Below are positions 10,491 through 24,557 of a DNA stretch of 62,000 nucleotides, piece by piece (positions within the stretch are counted from its first letter, which is position 1; each line of letters opens with the position of its first letter). The translations under genes were made by a program, and so were the position numbers. The notes under the pieces were generated by a model. It was given only the letters and a program-made list of their open reading frames with translations, was not told where the DNA came from and made no database searches. Source of the stretch: Mesostigma viride (taxonomy: Eukaryota > Streptophyta > Mesostigmatophyceae > Mesostigmatales > Mesostigmataceae); contig RPFO01000104.1 in the NCBI GenBank assembly GCA_009746045.1, positions 1,641,109-1,703,108 on the forward strand, read 5' to 3'.

Positions 10491-10866
10491 GGCAGTGCCA
10501 CCCCATGCAAGACCCCACAAGCCGTCCTTGCATAAAGGGGACATGCAGGCATCACAAGGAGTGGTAACTGCCGGCAGTGCCACCCCATGCAAGAACACAC
10601 AAGCCGGGGACATGCAGTCATCACAAGGAGTGGTGACTGCCGGCAGTGCCACGCCATGCAAGACCCCACAAGCCGTCCTTGCGTCAAGGGGACATGCAGT
10701 CATCACAAGGAGTGGTAACTGCCGGCAGTGCCACCCCATGCAAGAACACACAAGCCGGGGACATGCAGTCATCACAAGGAGTGGTAACTGCCGGCAGTGC
10801 TACCCCATGCCAGAACCCACAAGCCATCCATGCAATCATCACAGGGAGTGGTAACTGCCGGCAGTG
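10491..10866. repeat. Tandem repeat of about 66-83 bp, about 5 copies
   Basis: The core is GGGGACATGCAGTCATCACA, then AGGAGTGGTAACTGCCGGCA and GTGCCACCCCATGCAAG. The unit length alternates because one spacer form carries an extra CCGTCCTTGC segment. Confidence 0.85.
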
Positions 10867-11627
10867 CGTGGCCCTAATTCCCACAACCCCTCTGCTAACG
10901 TTAGTGCCCAGCCCCCTCTGCTAACGTTAGTGCCCCCCCCTCCTTTGCTAACATTAGTTCCCACACCCCTCTGCTAACGTTAGTGCCCGTGCCCCTTTAC
11001 TAACGTTAGTGCCCATCCCCCTCTGCTAACGTTAGTGCCCGTGCCCCTTTACTAACGTTAGTGCCCAGCCCCCTCTGCTAACGTTAGTGCCCCCCCCTCC
11101 TTTGCTAACATTAGTTCCCACACCCCTCTGCTAACGTAAGTGCCCTCCCCCCCCTGCTATCGTTAATGCCCACCCCCCTTCACTAACTTTATTCCCACAC
11201 CCCCTCTGTTAACGTTAGTGCCCGCGCCCCTTTACTAACGTTAGTGCTCGTGCCCCTCTGCTAACGTTAGTGCCTGTGCCCCTTTACTAACGTTAGTGCC
11301 CAGCCCCCTCTGCTAACGTTAGTGCCCGTGCCCCTTTACTAACGTTAGTGCCCGTGCCCCTCTGCTAACGTTAGTGCCCGTGCCCCTTTACTAACGTTAG
11401 TGCCCAGCCCCCTCTGCTATCGTTAGTGCCCGTGCCCCTTTACTAACGATAGTGCCCAGCCCCCTCTGCTAACGTTAGTGCCCGTGCCCCTTTACTAACG
11501 TTAGTGCCCAGCCCCCTCTGCTAACGTTAGTGCCCGTGCCCCTTCACTAACGTTAGTGCCCGTGCCCCTCTGCTAACGTTATTCCCGAGCCCCCTCTGCT
11601 ATCGCTAATTCCCGTGCCCCTTTATAT
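10867..11627. repeat. About 28 bp tandem repeat built on CTAACGTTAGTGCCC
   Basis: More than 25 units alternate between spacers CCCTCTG, CCCCTTTA and GTGCC/AGCC. Each unit centres on the palindrome CTAACGTTAG. No ORF or RNA gene is supported. Confidence 0.9.
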
Positions 11628-13858
11628 TTGGACCAGGAACACATCCCACAACTAGGCTCGACTATCCCACAACTAGGAACGTGCATCCCACAACCAGGAA
11701 CGTGTATCCTACAACCAGGAACGTGTATCCCACAACCAGGAACGTGTTTCCCACAACCAGGAACAAGTATCCTACAACCAGGAACGTGTTTCCCACAACC
11801 AGGAACGTGTTTCCCACAACCAGGAACGTGTATCCCACAACCAGGAACGTGTTTCCCACAACCAGCAACGTGTTTCCCACAACCAGGAACGTGTTTCCCA
11901 CAACCAGGAACAAGTATCCTACAAGCAAGAACGTGTTTCCCACAACCAGCAACGTGTTTCCCACAACCAGGAACGTGTTTCCCACAACCAGGAACGTGTT
12001 TCCCACAACCAAGAACAAGTATCCCACAACCAGGAACGACTATCCCACAACCAGGAACGAGTATCCTACAACCAGGAACGTGTTTCCCACAACCAGGAAC
12101 GTGTATCCTACAACCAGGAACGTGTTTCCCACAACCAGGAACGTGTTTCCCACAACCAGGAACGTGTATCCCACAACCAGGAACGTGTTTCCCACAACCA
12201 GGAACGTGTTTCCCACAACCAGGAACGTGTATCCCACAACCAGGAACACATCCCACAACCAGGAACAAGTATCCTACAACCAGGAACAAGTATCCTACAA
12301 CCAGGAACGTGTTTCCCACAACCAGGAATGTGTTTCCCACAACCAGGAACGTGTATCCTACAACCAGGAACACATCCCACAACCAGGAACGTGTTTCCCA
12401 CAACCAGGAACGTGTTTCCCACCACCAGGAACGTGTTTCCCACAACCAGGAACGTGTATCCTACAACCAGGAACGTGTTTCCCACAACCAGGAACGTGTA
12501 TCCCACAACCAGGAACGTGTTTCCCACAACCAGGAACGTGTTTCCCACAACCAGGAACGTGTATCCTACAACCAGGAACGTGTTTCCCACAACCAGGAAC
12601 GTGTTTCCCACAACCAGGAACGTGTTTCCCACAACCATGAACGTGTTTCCCACAACCAGGAACGTGTATCCTACAACCAGGAACAAGTATCCCACAACCA
12701 GGAACGTGTTTCCCACAACCAGGAACGTGTTTCCCACCACCAGGAACGTGTTTCCCACAACCAGGAACGTGTATCCTACAACCAGGAACGTGTTTCCCAC
12801 AACCAGGAACGTGTTTCCCACCACCAGGAACGTGTTTCCCACAACCAGGAACGTGTTTCCCACAACCAGGAACGTGTATCCTACAACCAGGAACGTGTTT
12901 CCCACAACCAGGAACGTGTTTCCCACAACCAGGAACAAGTATCCTACAACCAGGAACGTGTATCCTACAACCAGGAACAAGTATCCCACAACCAGGAACG
13001 TGTTTCCCACAACCAGGAACGTGTTTCCCACAACCAGGAACGTGTTTCCCACAACCAGGAACGTGTTTCCCACAACCAGGAACGTGTTTCCCACAACCAA
13101 GAACAAGTATCCTACAACCAGGAACGTGTATCCTACAACCAGGAACGTGTTTCCCACAACCAGGAACGTGTATCCTACAACCAGGAACGTGTTTCCCACA
13201 ACCAGGAACGTGTATCCTACAACCAGGAACGTGTTTCCCACCACCAGGAACGTGTTTCCCACAACCAGGAACGTGTATCCTACAACCAGGAACGTGTTTC
13301 CCACAACCAGGAACAAGTATCCCACAACCAGGAACGTGTTTCCCACAACCAGGAACGTGTTTCCCACAACCAGGAACGTGTATCCTACAACCAGGAACGT
13401 GTTTCCCACAACCAGGAACGTGTATCCTACAACTAGGAACGTGTTTCCCACAACCAGGAACAAGTATCCCACAACAAGGAACACATCCCACAACCAGCAA
13501 CACAAGGAACGTGCATCCCACAACCAGGAACACATCCCACAACCAGGAACAAGTATCCTACAACCAGGAACACATCCCACAACCAGGAACGTGCATCCCA
13601 CAACCAGGAACGTGTATCCCACAACCAGGAACAAGTATCCCACAACCAGGAACACATCCCACAACCAGGAACGACTATCCCACAACCAGGAACAAGTATC
13701 CCACAACAAGGAACAAGTATCCCACAACCAGGAACACATCCCACAACCAGGAACGACTATCCCACAACCAGGAACGTGCATCCCACAACCAGGAACAAGT
13801 ATCCCACAACAAGGAACACATCCCACAACCAGGAACGTGTATCCCACAACCAGTCGCG
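11628..13858. repeat. Large 21 bp minisatellite, about 105 copies
   Basis: Unit CCCACAACCAGGAAC plus a six-base variable segment (GTGTTT, GTGTAT, AAGTAT, GACTAT, GTGCAT) and shorter 15 bp variants (AACACAT type). All frames stay open because of the unit length, so the 500-600 aa ORFs are artefacts. The edges (about 11,640-11,700, 13,440-13,850) are the most diverged. Confidence 0.95.
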
Positions 13859-15122
13859 CAGTCGGTCTGAATGACTGGCATTATAACGAGCGTCATATTC
13901 GTCTCCGGCTTGGCAGTGCCGTCATCCTGCATACAAAAAGAACATTGGAGCCAGCACTTTCCCGCGGGTTGTAGCCGATATTCCTCCATGCAGCGATATT
14001 CACCAATGCGCTATCAATAAACAAGTCGACACCATCCGGTATGTAAAAAAAGCACGCTGCTGGCCACGACGGTCACGGCGATGATGAACGACAATAACAA
14101 GAACGCCTAATAGCAGGCGTCATACAAACTAGAACAGACTGGAACAACTACTTACCCGGTCGTCTGTGATCTTGACGCAGAGCCTGGTTTACAAGGAAGC
14201 GAGGGAAACCGGCCACTATGAGCACCCCTACTTAACCCACATAATGAAGGTTAGGAATCCTCCCCATCATGCTAACCGTAGACTCGGTGAAACGCCCCAT
14301 GCTACAAATACGATAGCCCAGCAACGACTACTTGCGGCCATCACCTTGTCCAGTTCTGGCTGGCTGTGCGGCGGTAATTTTACCAAGTTTAAAAATGTTA
14401 CGTCGCACCAGTCTGTGCTTTTTTACGTAGTACCAGTGTAGTGTAGAAATCTGCCAAAAGAGCAAACGCCCAAAGCCAACTTCCAAGACGCCCAAAGCCA
14501 AATTCCAAGACGCCCAAAGCCCAAACGCGGGCGAGTCTGGCGCGGCGCCGGCCATTGGGCCCCGGAATAAGAAATACCATCTGGGAGTGTTGGACTTCTG
14601 AGTGCTGGAGGGCTGGGTGCGCCGTACATGTATGGCTCCATATGGACTCCATATGGGCGATCAGTATTAGCTTGCAAAGGCCTGCTGCACAGTGATGCAG
14701 CATGCACCAGGCCACCAGTGGTGGTTTGCGACTCCGCGTTGTAATGCATCGCGGGTGAGTAACTTGTTACTTGTTAGTTACGGGGGTAACGTGGAGTCGT
14801 AGACAATTACCGACGGGTGTAAACCGTGTAATGCCAACAAGCTCGGGGTGTGTACTGTGTACCTAATAAAGCATTGAACGTGCCTTTAGTGTACGTTGTC
14901 GATAATTGACCGAGCATTTTGTGGGCAACGGTAGAAGTCGCTCGTTTTACGCCACTTTACAAGAGGGAAAAATCAGCTGAGAACAAGTTAACACAACTTT
15001 GCACCAGCCGCCCTAACATTGGATGTGCAGCTAGACTTATTGGAAGGCACATCGGTTAACTTATTTGTTGCATCTCAGGCATAACTCCCCTGTTAAGGAC
15101 TGCCATTCTATCAGATAAAACT
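13859..15122. other. Intergenic region upstream of HYPK, no gene seen
   Basis: No supported coding region. A short tandem repeat of GACGCCCAAAGCC(A/C)AA type lies at about 14,455-14,535. A CCTAATAAAG motif at 14,860 sits upstream of the HYPK start; no clear TATA box can be assigned. Confidence 0.45.
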
Positions 15123-18061
<2,939 letters not shown>

Positions 18062-18183
18062 TACTATAATAGCATTGGTTGAATAACAGCAACGTTGGTG
18101 GGACCCGAAACAGAAGCCATGGTTGGAGACACGTCGGCTGTCATACGCTCCTTCCTGGATTTTTTCTTGGATCGCATCGATAA

Positions 18184-18188
18184 TGTAA
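18184..18188 (+). promoter_or_regulatory. Candidate polyadenylation signal of HYPK
   Basis: TGTAA, the usual chlamydomonadalean poly(A) signal, lies 123 nt after the HYPK stop. Confidence 0.45.
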
Positions 18189-18639
18189 TTTTTGGCATAC
18201 ATTTCAAAGAATGAACATTTAGCTTGAGATGTGGGGTGTGTCAATGAGACAACCAGTGTCAAGGAGACAACCCGTGTGCCTATATCTCTATATGGGTATG
18301 AAGTGAGACGACCCGTGCTGGACATGGCATGAAACATTGTTCGCCTACCAGGTTCAGTGGTGCCCCAGGTCCGGGTGTGGTGCGCTATGCAATGAGTAAG
18401 AATCAGCAGTGTTTGCCACTGGATGGTGTGCACATAGATGCATGACTGGTAACGTGGTGAAGTGATCCAGGCGGTGTTCCATCCTTTTCCCTTGGTCCGA
18501 TTTCCAACCGCGGCTGACCCCGTGTGAGGTTGGAACGATTGTGCTTCATCACAGGCGTGGACCCTGGGGGACGTTGGCAGTACCATGTGAGCACGCCTCC
18601 TTTTGTTGTCAATGCATTGTTGCCCAGGATTAACTAATT

Positions 18640-18680
18640 GAACTCGTGCTCCCGTTGCGGAGTCACGGGGCATTAACCCC
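18640..18680 (-). mobile_element. LINE family B 3' terminal fragment
   Basis: ACTCGTGCTCCCGTTGCGGA and AGTCACGGGGCA match the 3' end of family B (9135, 60,180), joined to an AATT-like tail on the left. Confidence 0.6.
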
Positions 18681-18687
18681 GATGCAT

Positions 18688-18922
18688 GGAGGGAGGGAGG
18701 GAGGGAGGGAGGGAGGGAGGGAGGGAGGGAGGGGAGGGAGGGAGGGAGGGAGGGAGGGAGGGAGGGAGGGAGGGAGGGAGGGAGGGAGGGAGGGAGGAGG
18801 GAGGGAGGAGGGAGGGAGGGAGGGAGGGAGGGAGGGAGGGAGGGAGGGAGGAGGGAGGGAGGGAGGAGGGAGGGAGGGAGGGAGGGAGGGAGGGAGGGAG
18901 GGAGGGAGGGAGGGAGGGAGGG
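18688..18922. repeat. Second (GGGA)n array, about 235 bp
   Basis: Same tetranucleotide as at 16,686, with several one-base deletions. It is bounded on the right by a TTAA tail of a LINE fragment. Confidence 0.97.
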
Positions 18923-19110
18923 ATTAATTAATTAAATTAAGAACATAGCTCCGTGGGGAGCATATGTAACACATAGACCTGAGAATTAGGGGCATCTATG
19001 GGTTTTAGATACAATCTGGGCGACAACCTGCAGGTGTAGGATGTAAACTATCACCTGCTCTGGGGGCACAAGGTGCACCTGCACCACCATGATGGGTCAT
19101 GCATCCCGAT
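18923..19110 (-). mobile_element. LINE family A 3' end fragment
   Basis: After a TTAA tail (18,924-18,940) the sequence follows the family A 3' UTR (GAACATAGCTCCGTGGGGAG ... CACCTGCACCACCA), diverged from the copies at 7160 and 20,440. It is 5'-truncated. Confidence 0.7.
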
Positions 19111-19485
19111 CAGGCACACACGGGGCGGCATGGGGAACTGGCCTAGGAGGCCTGCATGTCCGTATAGTATGGTGTGCAGACACGTGTGTAGTACTCCTAC
19201 ACACAGATCTCGAGTGATTTATCTAGTACCAAATCCGAAAGGCTTGCATCACTCCCCGGACAGGAGAACTTTTGCGGATGACTGTAGGTGTAAGTTGGCG
19301 ATGCCATGGTAACCGGAGACGTCCGTCCTATAGTCAGCAAAATTGGTGCGAGAGGTCCCCAGTTCGATTCCGGTCGGATTCATTTGCAGATCGCGTTTTC
19401 CGCGTTTTCCGCGGCCCGGCACTGAACGCAAAGGTTTTCACCTTTGCGGAGTGTCTGATCAGAGTATAGTATGGGGTGGAAGATA
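19111..19485. other. Intergenic, no gene seen
   Basis: Contains a B-box-like AGTTCGATTCC at about 19,362, but no foldable tRNA. No coding region is supported. Confidence 0.4.
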
Positions 19486-20434
19486 TATATCAAGGAGACA
19501 ACCAGCGCAGGCCAGAAATCGGGAGAATCCGGACCATGGTAGCTCGAGCCTGCCGTTATCTTGTCCGCGTGTTCGAGTCGTTCAGGATGATGAATATGAA
19601 TGGTGATGGATTCAATGTGTAGCCTTGTGCATTGAAATTATGGCTGGCTTACGCGTAGAGCGACTAGATGACCTAGACGGTGGGGCCGGAAACAGCTTGC
19701 TTGATCAGGGCGTGTGTTTCGAGCCTAACTGGCCGGGAGTGTCTAGTGGTGAGCACCATTGCTGCGATCGCTCTCCCACCATTTACGAGGAAATACCCGC
19801 ACATGGAAAACCACTGAAAAGGTCTAGCTAGTCAGTCATTACCTTAGCCATGCCATGATTCCAAACGTCCAAGAACTGCACACGGTGCAAAGGCAAAAAT
19901 CCGGAGGACAGCACTTTCAAATGAGCGGCGGGAACCAAAAGCCCGCGTATGCCAGAAAACATCGTACATTGCTGCAGCGACGCGACGATCGATGTGGACA
20001 ACGAATCCAGTGCCAAGCTCGGAACGGCCGCAGAGGTGATCTGGCAACACAGGGTTCAGATGTGGGGAGATACTACGCAATCCAGCCGGTCCACGACCTG
20101 TTTGTAGAGATTTAGCCAATGGGCAGCACCGAACAGATGTGGGTGACGTTGCAAAAAACACCGGACGTGACGGAAGATATATATAGCTAGACACTCCCGG
20201 CCAGTTAGGCTCGAAACACACGCCCTGATTGATCAAGCATGCTGTTTCCGGCCCCACCGTCTAGGTCATCTAGTCGCTCTACACGTAAGCCAGCCATAAT
20301 TTCAATGCACACGGATACACATTTCCATCACCATTCATCTTCATCGATCATCCTGAACGACTCGAACACGCAAGATAACGGCAGGCTCGCGCTACCATGG
20401 TCCGGATTCTCCCGATTTCTGGCCTGCGCTGGTT
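19486..20434. mobile_element. Long-inverted-repeat (foldback-like) transposon
   Basis: Arms 19,489-19,745 and 20,190-20,434 are inverted copies of about 250 bp. The left outer end is TATATCAAGGAGACAACCAG; the right end stops at GCGCTGGTT, where a family A LINE 3' end abuts. About 440 bp between the arms holds no ORF I can assign. A solo arm lies at 5981-6233, and short terminus-like CAAGGAGACAACC motifs recur at 18,250-18,275, 21,580 and 23,970. Confidence 0.75.
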
Positions 20435-20861
20435 AATTAGAAACATAACTCCGTTGGGAGTACATGTAGCACATATCCCTGAGAAGGGGCATATGGCTTT
20501 TAATACATTCTGGGCTACTTCCTGCAAGGGTGGGAATGTAAGCTACCCTTGCTCTAGGTGCACCAAGGCACCTGCACCCTCATAATCTTCACACTATGCC
20601 CAGCTAAGCTAGGGGAGTATGTTATGTGGGGGAAGATCATCATGGCTATACAAGAGCTAGGACATGGCTTCTCGACAGAGAGCATCTCTCTGCATAGGCA
20701 TAGCATGGCTAAATTCTTAGTGCAACATCCATGGGGCTCCCGTTATAGGCATGGCGTGGCTAAATTCTTAAATGCATCATCCATGGCCATTATGGGCGCA
20801 CATGCGCTGGGGCCGCGTGGTAGGCTAGCCTTAAATCTACACTACTGCTATATTCCCTAGA
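20435..20861 (-). mobile_element. LINE family A 3' UTR of a truncated copy
   Basis: It starts with AATTAGAAACATAACTCCGT and parallels 7160-7579 nearly base for base, with small indels. It leads into the ORF1 relic at 20,862. Confidence 0.8.
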
Positions 20862-21590
20862 CTGGGGGTGCCTGCCAAGGCTTGTGGTCGACGTGGATGA
20901 CGTCCCCCCTCCAGTATACCGGTTTCCCCCCTGCGCTTTGCCGTATCTTGAGGTAGGTCGGCCACAGCTCGCGTCTCCGTTGTTGCTGGGCCAGGGTCAG
21001 GTCGTTGTCCAACGTGAAGTGACTACGCCCAAGCAAGCTGACCCCATGGGAATGGGGTCACCCTCGTGAAACGTAGGAGTCCTCGAGAGCTTCTTGCGGT
21101 TTTTAAGAAACAACACCTTGTCCGCCATGTACTTAAAGGTGAGGAGCACGGGTGCCGGGCCAGCCTTACCCCGCGCGCGGGGGAGGCGAACAGCCGACAT
21201 GCGCAGCTCACCAGTAATGTGCATGGGGACAAGAATGTCGCGCTTAAATGCCGTAAGAAGAGTCGTCGAGTCCTCACCTGCCGGTTGGTCGAAGTTCTTG
21301 ACTATGACGTTGTGGCTGCGCTGGGTGCGGTCGGCCTCCTCGCGGAGGTCGAGGGCTTGTTGTTTCTGTGCCGCGATGGTGGAGGTGGTGGAGGTGGCGT
21401 GGTGCTTAAGCAAGTCCGCCCAGGTGGAGGGAGCATCACCGGCCGGGCCAGCATGCAGGCGCCGGCGTGGTGGCGATGTCCCTCACCGCCTGGGCGGTGA
21501 TGCCGGCGGTGTTCTGCATGCACTCGATGGCTATGGCGGTGTCCTTTAGGCGTTGGTCGATGTCGAGAAGCTGGGCCTTGCGCTGGTTGT
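20862..21590 (-). pseudogene. ORF1 relic of LINE family A
   Basis: It encodes the C-terminal half of the ORF1p-like protein (RSHNVIVKNFDQPAG, RLPRARGKAGPAPVLLTFKY) but is broken. An insertion of about 50 bp at 21,023-21,077, with a TGACCCCAT/ATGGGGTCA hairpin, replaces the conserved TRFTLDDD region. The 5' half is cut at 21,590, where a transposon-terminus motif (CGCTGGTTGTCTCCTTGATA) is joined. Confidence 0.75.
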
Positions 21591-21596
21591 CTCCTT

Positions 21597-21750
21597 GATA
21601 TATAGCTATACAAGCGCTAGGGCATGGCTTCTCAACAGAGAGTGACTCTCTGCATAGGCAGAGCGTGGCTAAATGCTTAATGCAACATCCATGCATGGGG
21701 TCCCATTATAGGCATGGCTGGGCTAAATTCTGAAGGCGTACGTCATCCAT
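21597..21750 (-). mobile_element. LINE family A 3' UTR fragment
   Basis: GGCTATACAAGCGCTAGGGCATG-type sequence through ATGCAACATCCATG parallels 7360-7450, without the terminal hairpin. A TTAA tail of the next copy follows directly. Confidence 0.65.
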
Positions 21751-22195
21751 TAATTAATTGATTAATTAGGAACATATGTAAATCCGTTTGGAGTATATGT
21801 AGCACATAGCCCAGAGAAGGGGCATATGGCTTTTAATACATTCTAAGCTACTTCCTGCAAGGGTGGGAATGTAAACGACACTGGCTCTAGGTGCACCAAG
21901 CCTGGGCACCTGCACCACCACGATCTATCAAGCTCAACCCAACTAAGGGGAACCTGTCATGGGGGGGGGAGATCATCATGATCATGGCGATACAAGAGCT
22001 AGACTGCGTGGCATCTCAGCAGAGAGCAGCTCTCTGCGTGGGCACAGCATAACTAGATAAAGCTAGGCATCATCTGGGGTGTGGCACATCATAGGCACAC
22101 TTGTACATGGCTAAATAATGCTCTTGATTAAGCTGGTATAGTGCCTGTAGGAGGCGTTACTACGTAATGTACATGGCCACGGACCCACGGTCTAT
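21751..22195 (-). mobile_element. 3' UTR of LINE copy C
   Basis: A (TTAA)n tail at 21,751-21,768, then the family A 3' end (GGAGTATATGTAGCACATAG) and a 3' UTR variant that also matches 59,775-60,155 (AACTGAATAAAGCTAGGCAT type). Confidence 0.75.
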
Positions 22196-23560
22196 CTATT
22201 GTACACTACGACGGTTGTATTCCCCTAAGCTGGGGCGTCTGGAGTCGCTGGGGCCGCGGGGGTCGCATGCCAGGGCTTGTGGCCGACGTAGATGGTCGAT
22301 CGCCCCCTTCTGGTACTTCCACCGGCTGCCCCGCCTTGGTCTGCCGGAGCCATGGAGGTAGGTCGGCCATAGCTCCCGTCGCCGTTGTTGCTGCGCCTGG
22401 GTCAAGTCGTCGTCAAGGGTGAAGCGAGTCTTCTCGAGCCGCTTGCGGCGTCTGAGAAAAGAAATCTTGTCCACCGGGTTCTTAATAAAGGTGAGAAGGA
22501 GCGGCCCGGCGCCCCTGCCTTACCCCGCGCGCGGGGAAGGCGGTGGGCGACCAGCTCGATCTCACCAGTAAGGCCCATGCGACCAAGAATTTCTCTCTCA
22601 AACGCACGTGCAAGCTTCTCGGAATTCTTACCTTCCTCCATGTCGAAGTGCTTGACGATGACGTTGAGGCTGCGCTTGGCGAGCTCGGCCTCCTCGCGGA
22701 GGTCGAGCATCTGCGCTGCTGAGCTCTGCTGCGACGGCGGAGGTGGTGGAGGTGGTGTGCTGCTTAAGCATGTCCGCCCAGGTCGGGATGGGAGTCCTGA
22801 GCATCGCCAGCCAGGCCAGCTGGGGCTGGCTTGGCGGCAATTTCCTGCACAGCCTGGGCGGTGAGGCCTGTGGTGTTTTGCAGGACCTCGATGGCGATGG
22901 CATTGTCCTTGAGGCGGTGGTCGATGTCGCGGAGCTGGGCGGTGATGATGTAGTCGGTGGAGGCGGAGGGGGGGGGTGGGGGGGGGGGTTGGAGGCGAGG
23001 AGGGTGGTCGGGTGGCGGTGGGGGGAGCTCAGCAGCAAGCGTGCGGCCCACAGCTGCCACATCTGCAGCTAGGGGCGTCACGTGCTGTGAGATGGCTTCG
23101 TGGATGTGAAGGAGGAAGGTGGATTCGGTCAAGGGGGTGGGTTTCCAGAGGTCCAGGAACAGCGCTGAAGGATAGAAAAGAGGGCGGCGAGCTGAAGGCG
23201 CGGTCACGACCAACCAGACAGGTCAGGTGCGCAGTACTGAAACTGGCCGTCAGACTGGCTGCGGATGCAGTTATTATGGCGTTGGAGGCGCTGGCACAGG
23301 TCAAGAAGGGAGGCTTACGACCCATAAAACAAGCAAGAGCTTCAGTATCCGGATGTGAGTGGCCAGTCGAAAAAGCCGGGTCCGTGTGGACGTCGAAGGT
23401 GGAAAATAACCCGTCAACGTCAAAGTCGTTCTCAGACCAGCTAGGTTCCGTTGGGCGGCTGCGTTTGAGCCCAGGCGATGTTGAAGGCGAGGCATTAATA
23501 TTACTGAAAGGCCTGCACTGCCTATTAGTTAATTCCCATCCCCGGCACTCGACTGTACTG
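22196..23560 (-). pseudogene. ORF1 pseudogene of LINE copy C
   Basis: It is homologous over its full length to the intact ORF1 at 7580-8926 (ASPSTSPGLKRSRPTEP at the N end; FTLDDDLTQAQQQRRRELWP at the C end), but split over at least three frames with breaks near 22,400, 22,710 and 23,210. A poly-G/Pro tract at 22,965-22,992 is probably one break. Confidence 0.75.
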
Positions 23561-24115
23561 AGGACTGATACTCACGTAACGCAGTTTCACTCGCATTAAT
23601 TAATTAAGTCATGTTTCAAGTGGTTAAAAAAAACCATTTCAGTTAGGTACCCGGAAAGTGTCGGTCGTGTAGGCTGTTCCGTTCATCATGCCTGCGGTTA
23701 TTAGTGAGCACTACCATGCGCAATGTACGCCATGCCGCATCCGTCACTAATGTCTTGAGCACTGCGAACTTGGACATCTTCACGGTGACATCACTGGTGG
23801 CTTCAACTGTCCGGTCGGTGCACTACCGCTGTAAACGACGGACATCACCATCATGACTGATCATGGCAACGGCAGGCAACTCTTCAGTTTCATTATGTGC
23901 GTTTCATGATTCATCTCGCGATCATCTCTCGCCGAAATGACCGTTTCACTCGGCAAGGTAGTGCATAATGGTTGTCTCCTTGATAGGTAATAAAAAGCCT
24001 CATGTTTGACTGTCATGTTCACTGACATCTTGATACCCTAGGCTTAGCAGGGATTACCTACTGGCTATATTTGGAATAAACGTACACCTATTTACCTGGA
24101 AAAAGCCTCATGTTT
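23561..24115. other. Intergenic, no gene seen
   Basis: No gene supported. A direct repeat AAAAGCCTCATGTTTG occurs at 23,992 and 24,101; a GGTTGTCTCCTTGATAGG terminus motif lies at 23,970. Confidence 0.4.
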
Positions 24116-24116
24116 G

Positions 24117-24261
24117 GGTCATACCAGGGTTAAGTTGCGGTTGCACCCGCGCTTCAGCCGGTTCCGGTCGACGGTCGGCCGGTTGCCGCCCAAACTTCGG
24201 CGTCGCAACTTAACGCTGGAAAGCTAGCCCTAAAATCGCAACTTAACCTGTGTATGACTGT
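24117..24261. mobile_element. Pogo-like MITE, about 145 bp
   Basis: The ends are inverted: GTCATACCAGGGTTAAGTTG at the left, and CAACTTAACCTGTGTATGAC with CTG|TA at the right. It belongs to the same family as 52,884 and 54,797. CAGT termini with flanking TA are typical of the Tc1/mariner-pogo group. Confidence 0.65.
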
Positions 24262-24557
24262 ATAGCGCCATGCCACAAAGGGTTCCGCGCAATTCCCGCC
24301 ATCATGCGGATCAACGCACAACCCACGTAGTCCCTGCTATGGCGGTCTCCACCACTGTTTAGGGGGCACGTGCACTTCGCCTGTGTATCGTTCAGGGGTG
24401 GTGCTGTCAAGGTCACGCGCGTGCGGGCACTCGACTGCTGTTTGGTGTAGGCGCGTGTATTGTAAACAACCATTTGAAAGAAAAAAAGGCTGACGAAGGC
24501 CGCGGGTGACTTGCAAACAAACTCTATTAAGCTTCGTCAGGTTGAAGGAAAGTAAAC

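Noticed and set aside
10321-13858. CRISPR-like array
   Set aside because: Units are contiguous with no unique spacers, and the DNA is clearly eukaryotic.
11579-13974. Open frames of 288-602 aa on both strands
   Set aside because: They exist only because the 21 bp repeat unit is divisible by three; the composition is pure repeat.
19281-19390. tRNA gene suggested by AGTTCGATTCC
   Set aside because: Only three of five T-stem pairs form and no matching acceptor stem is present.
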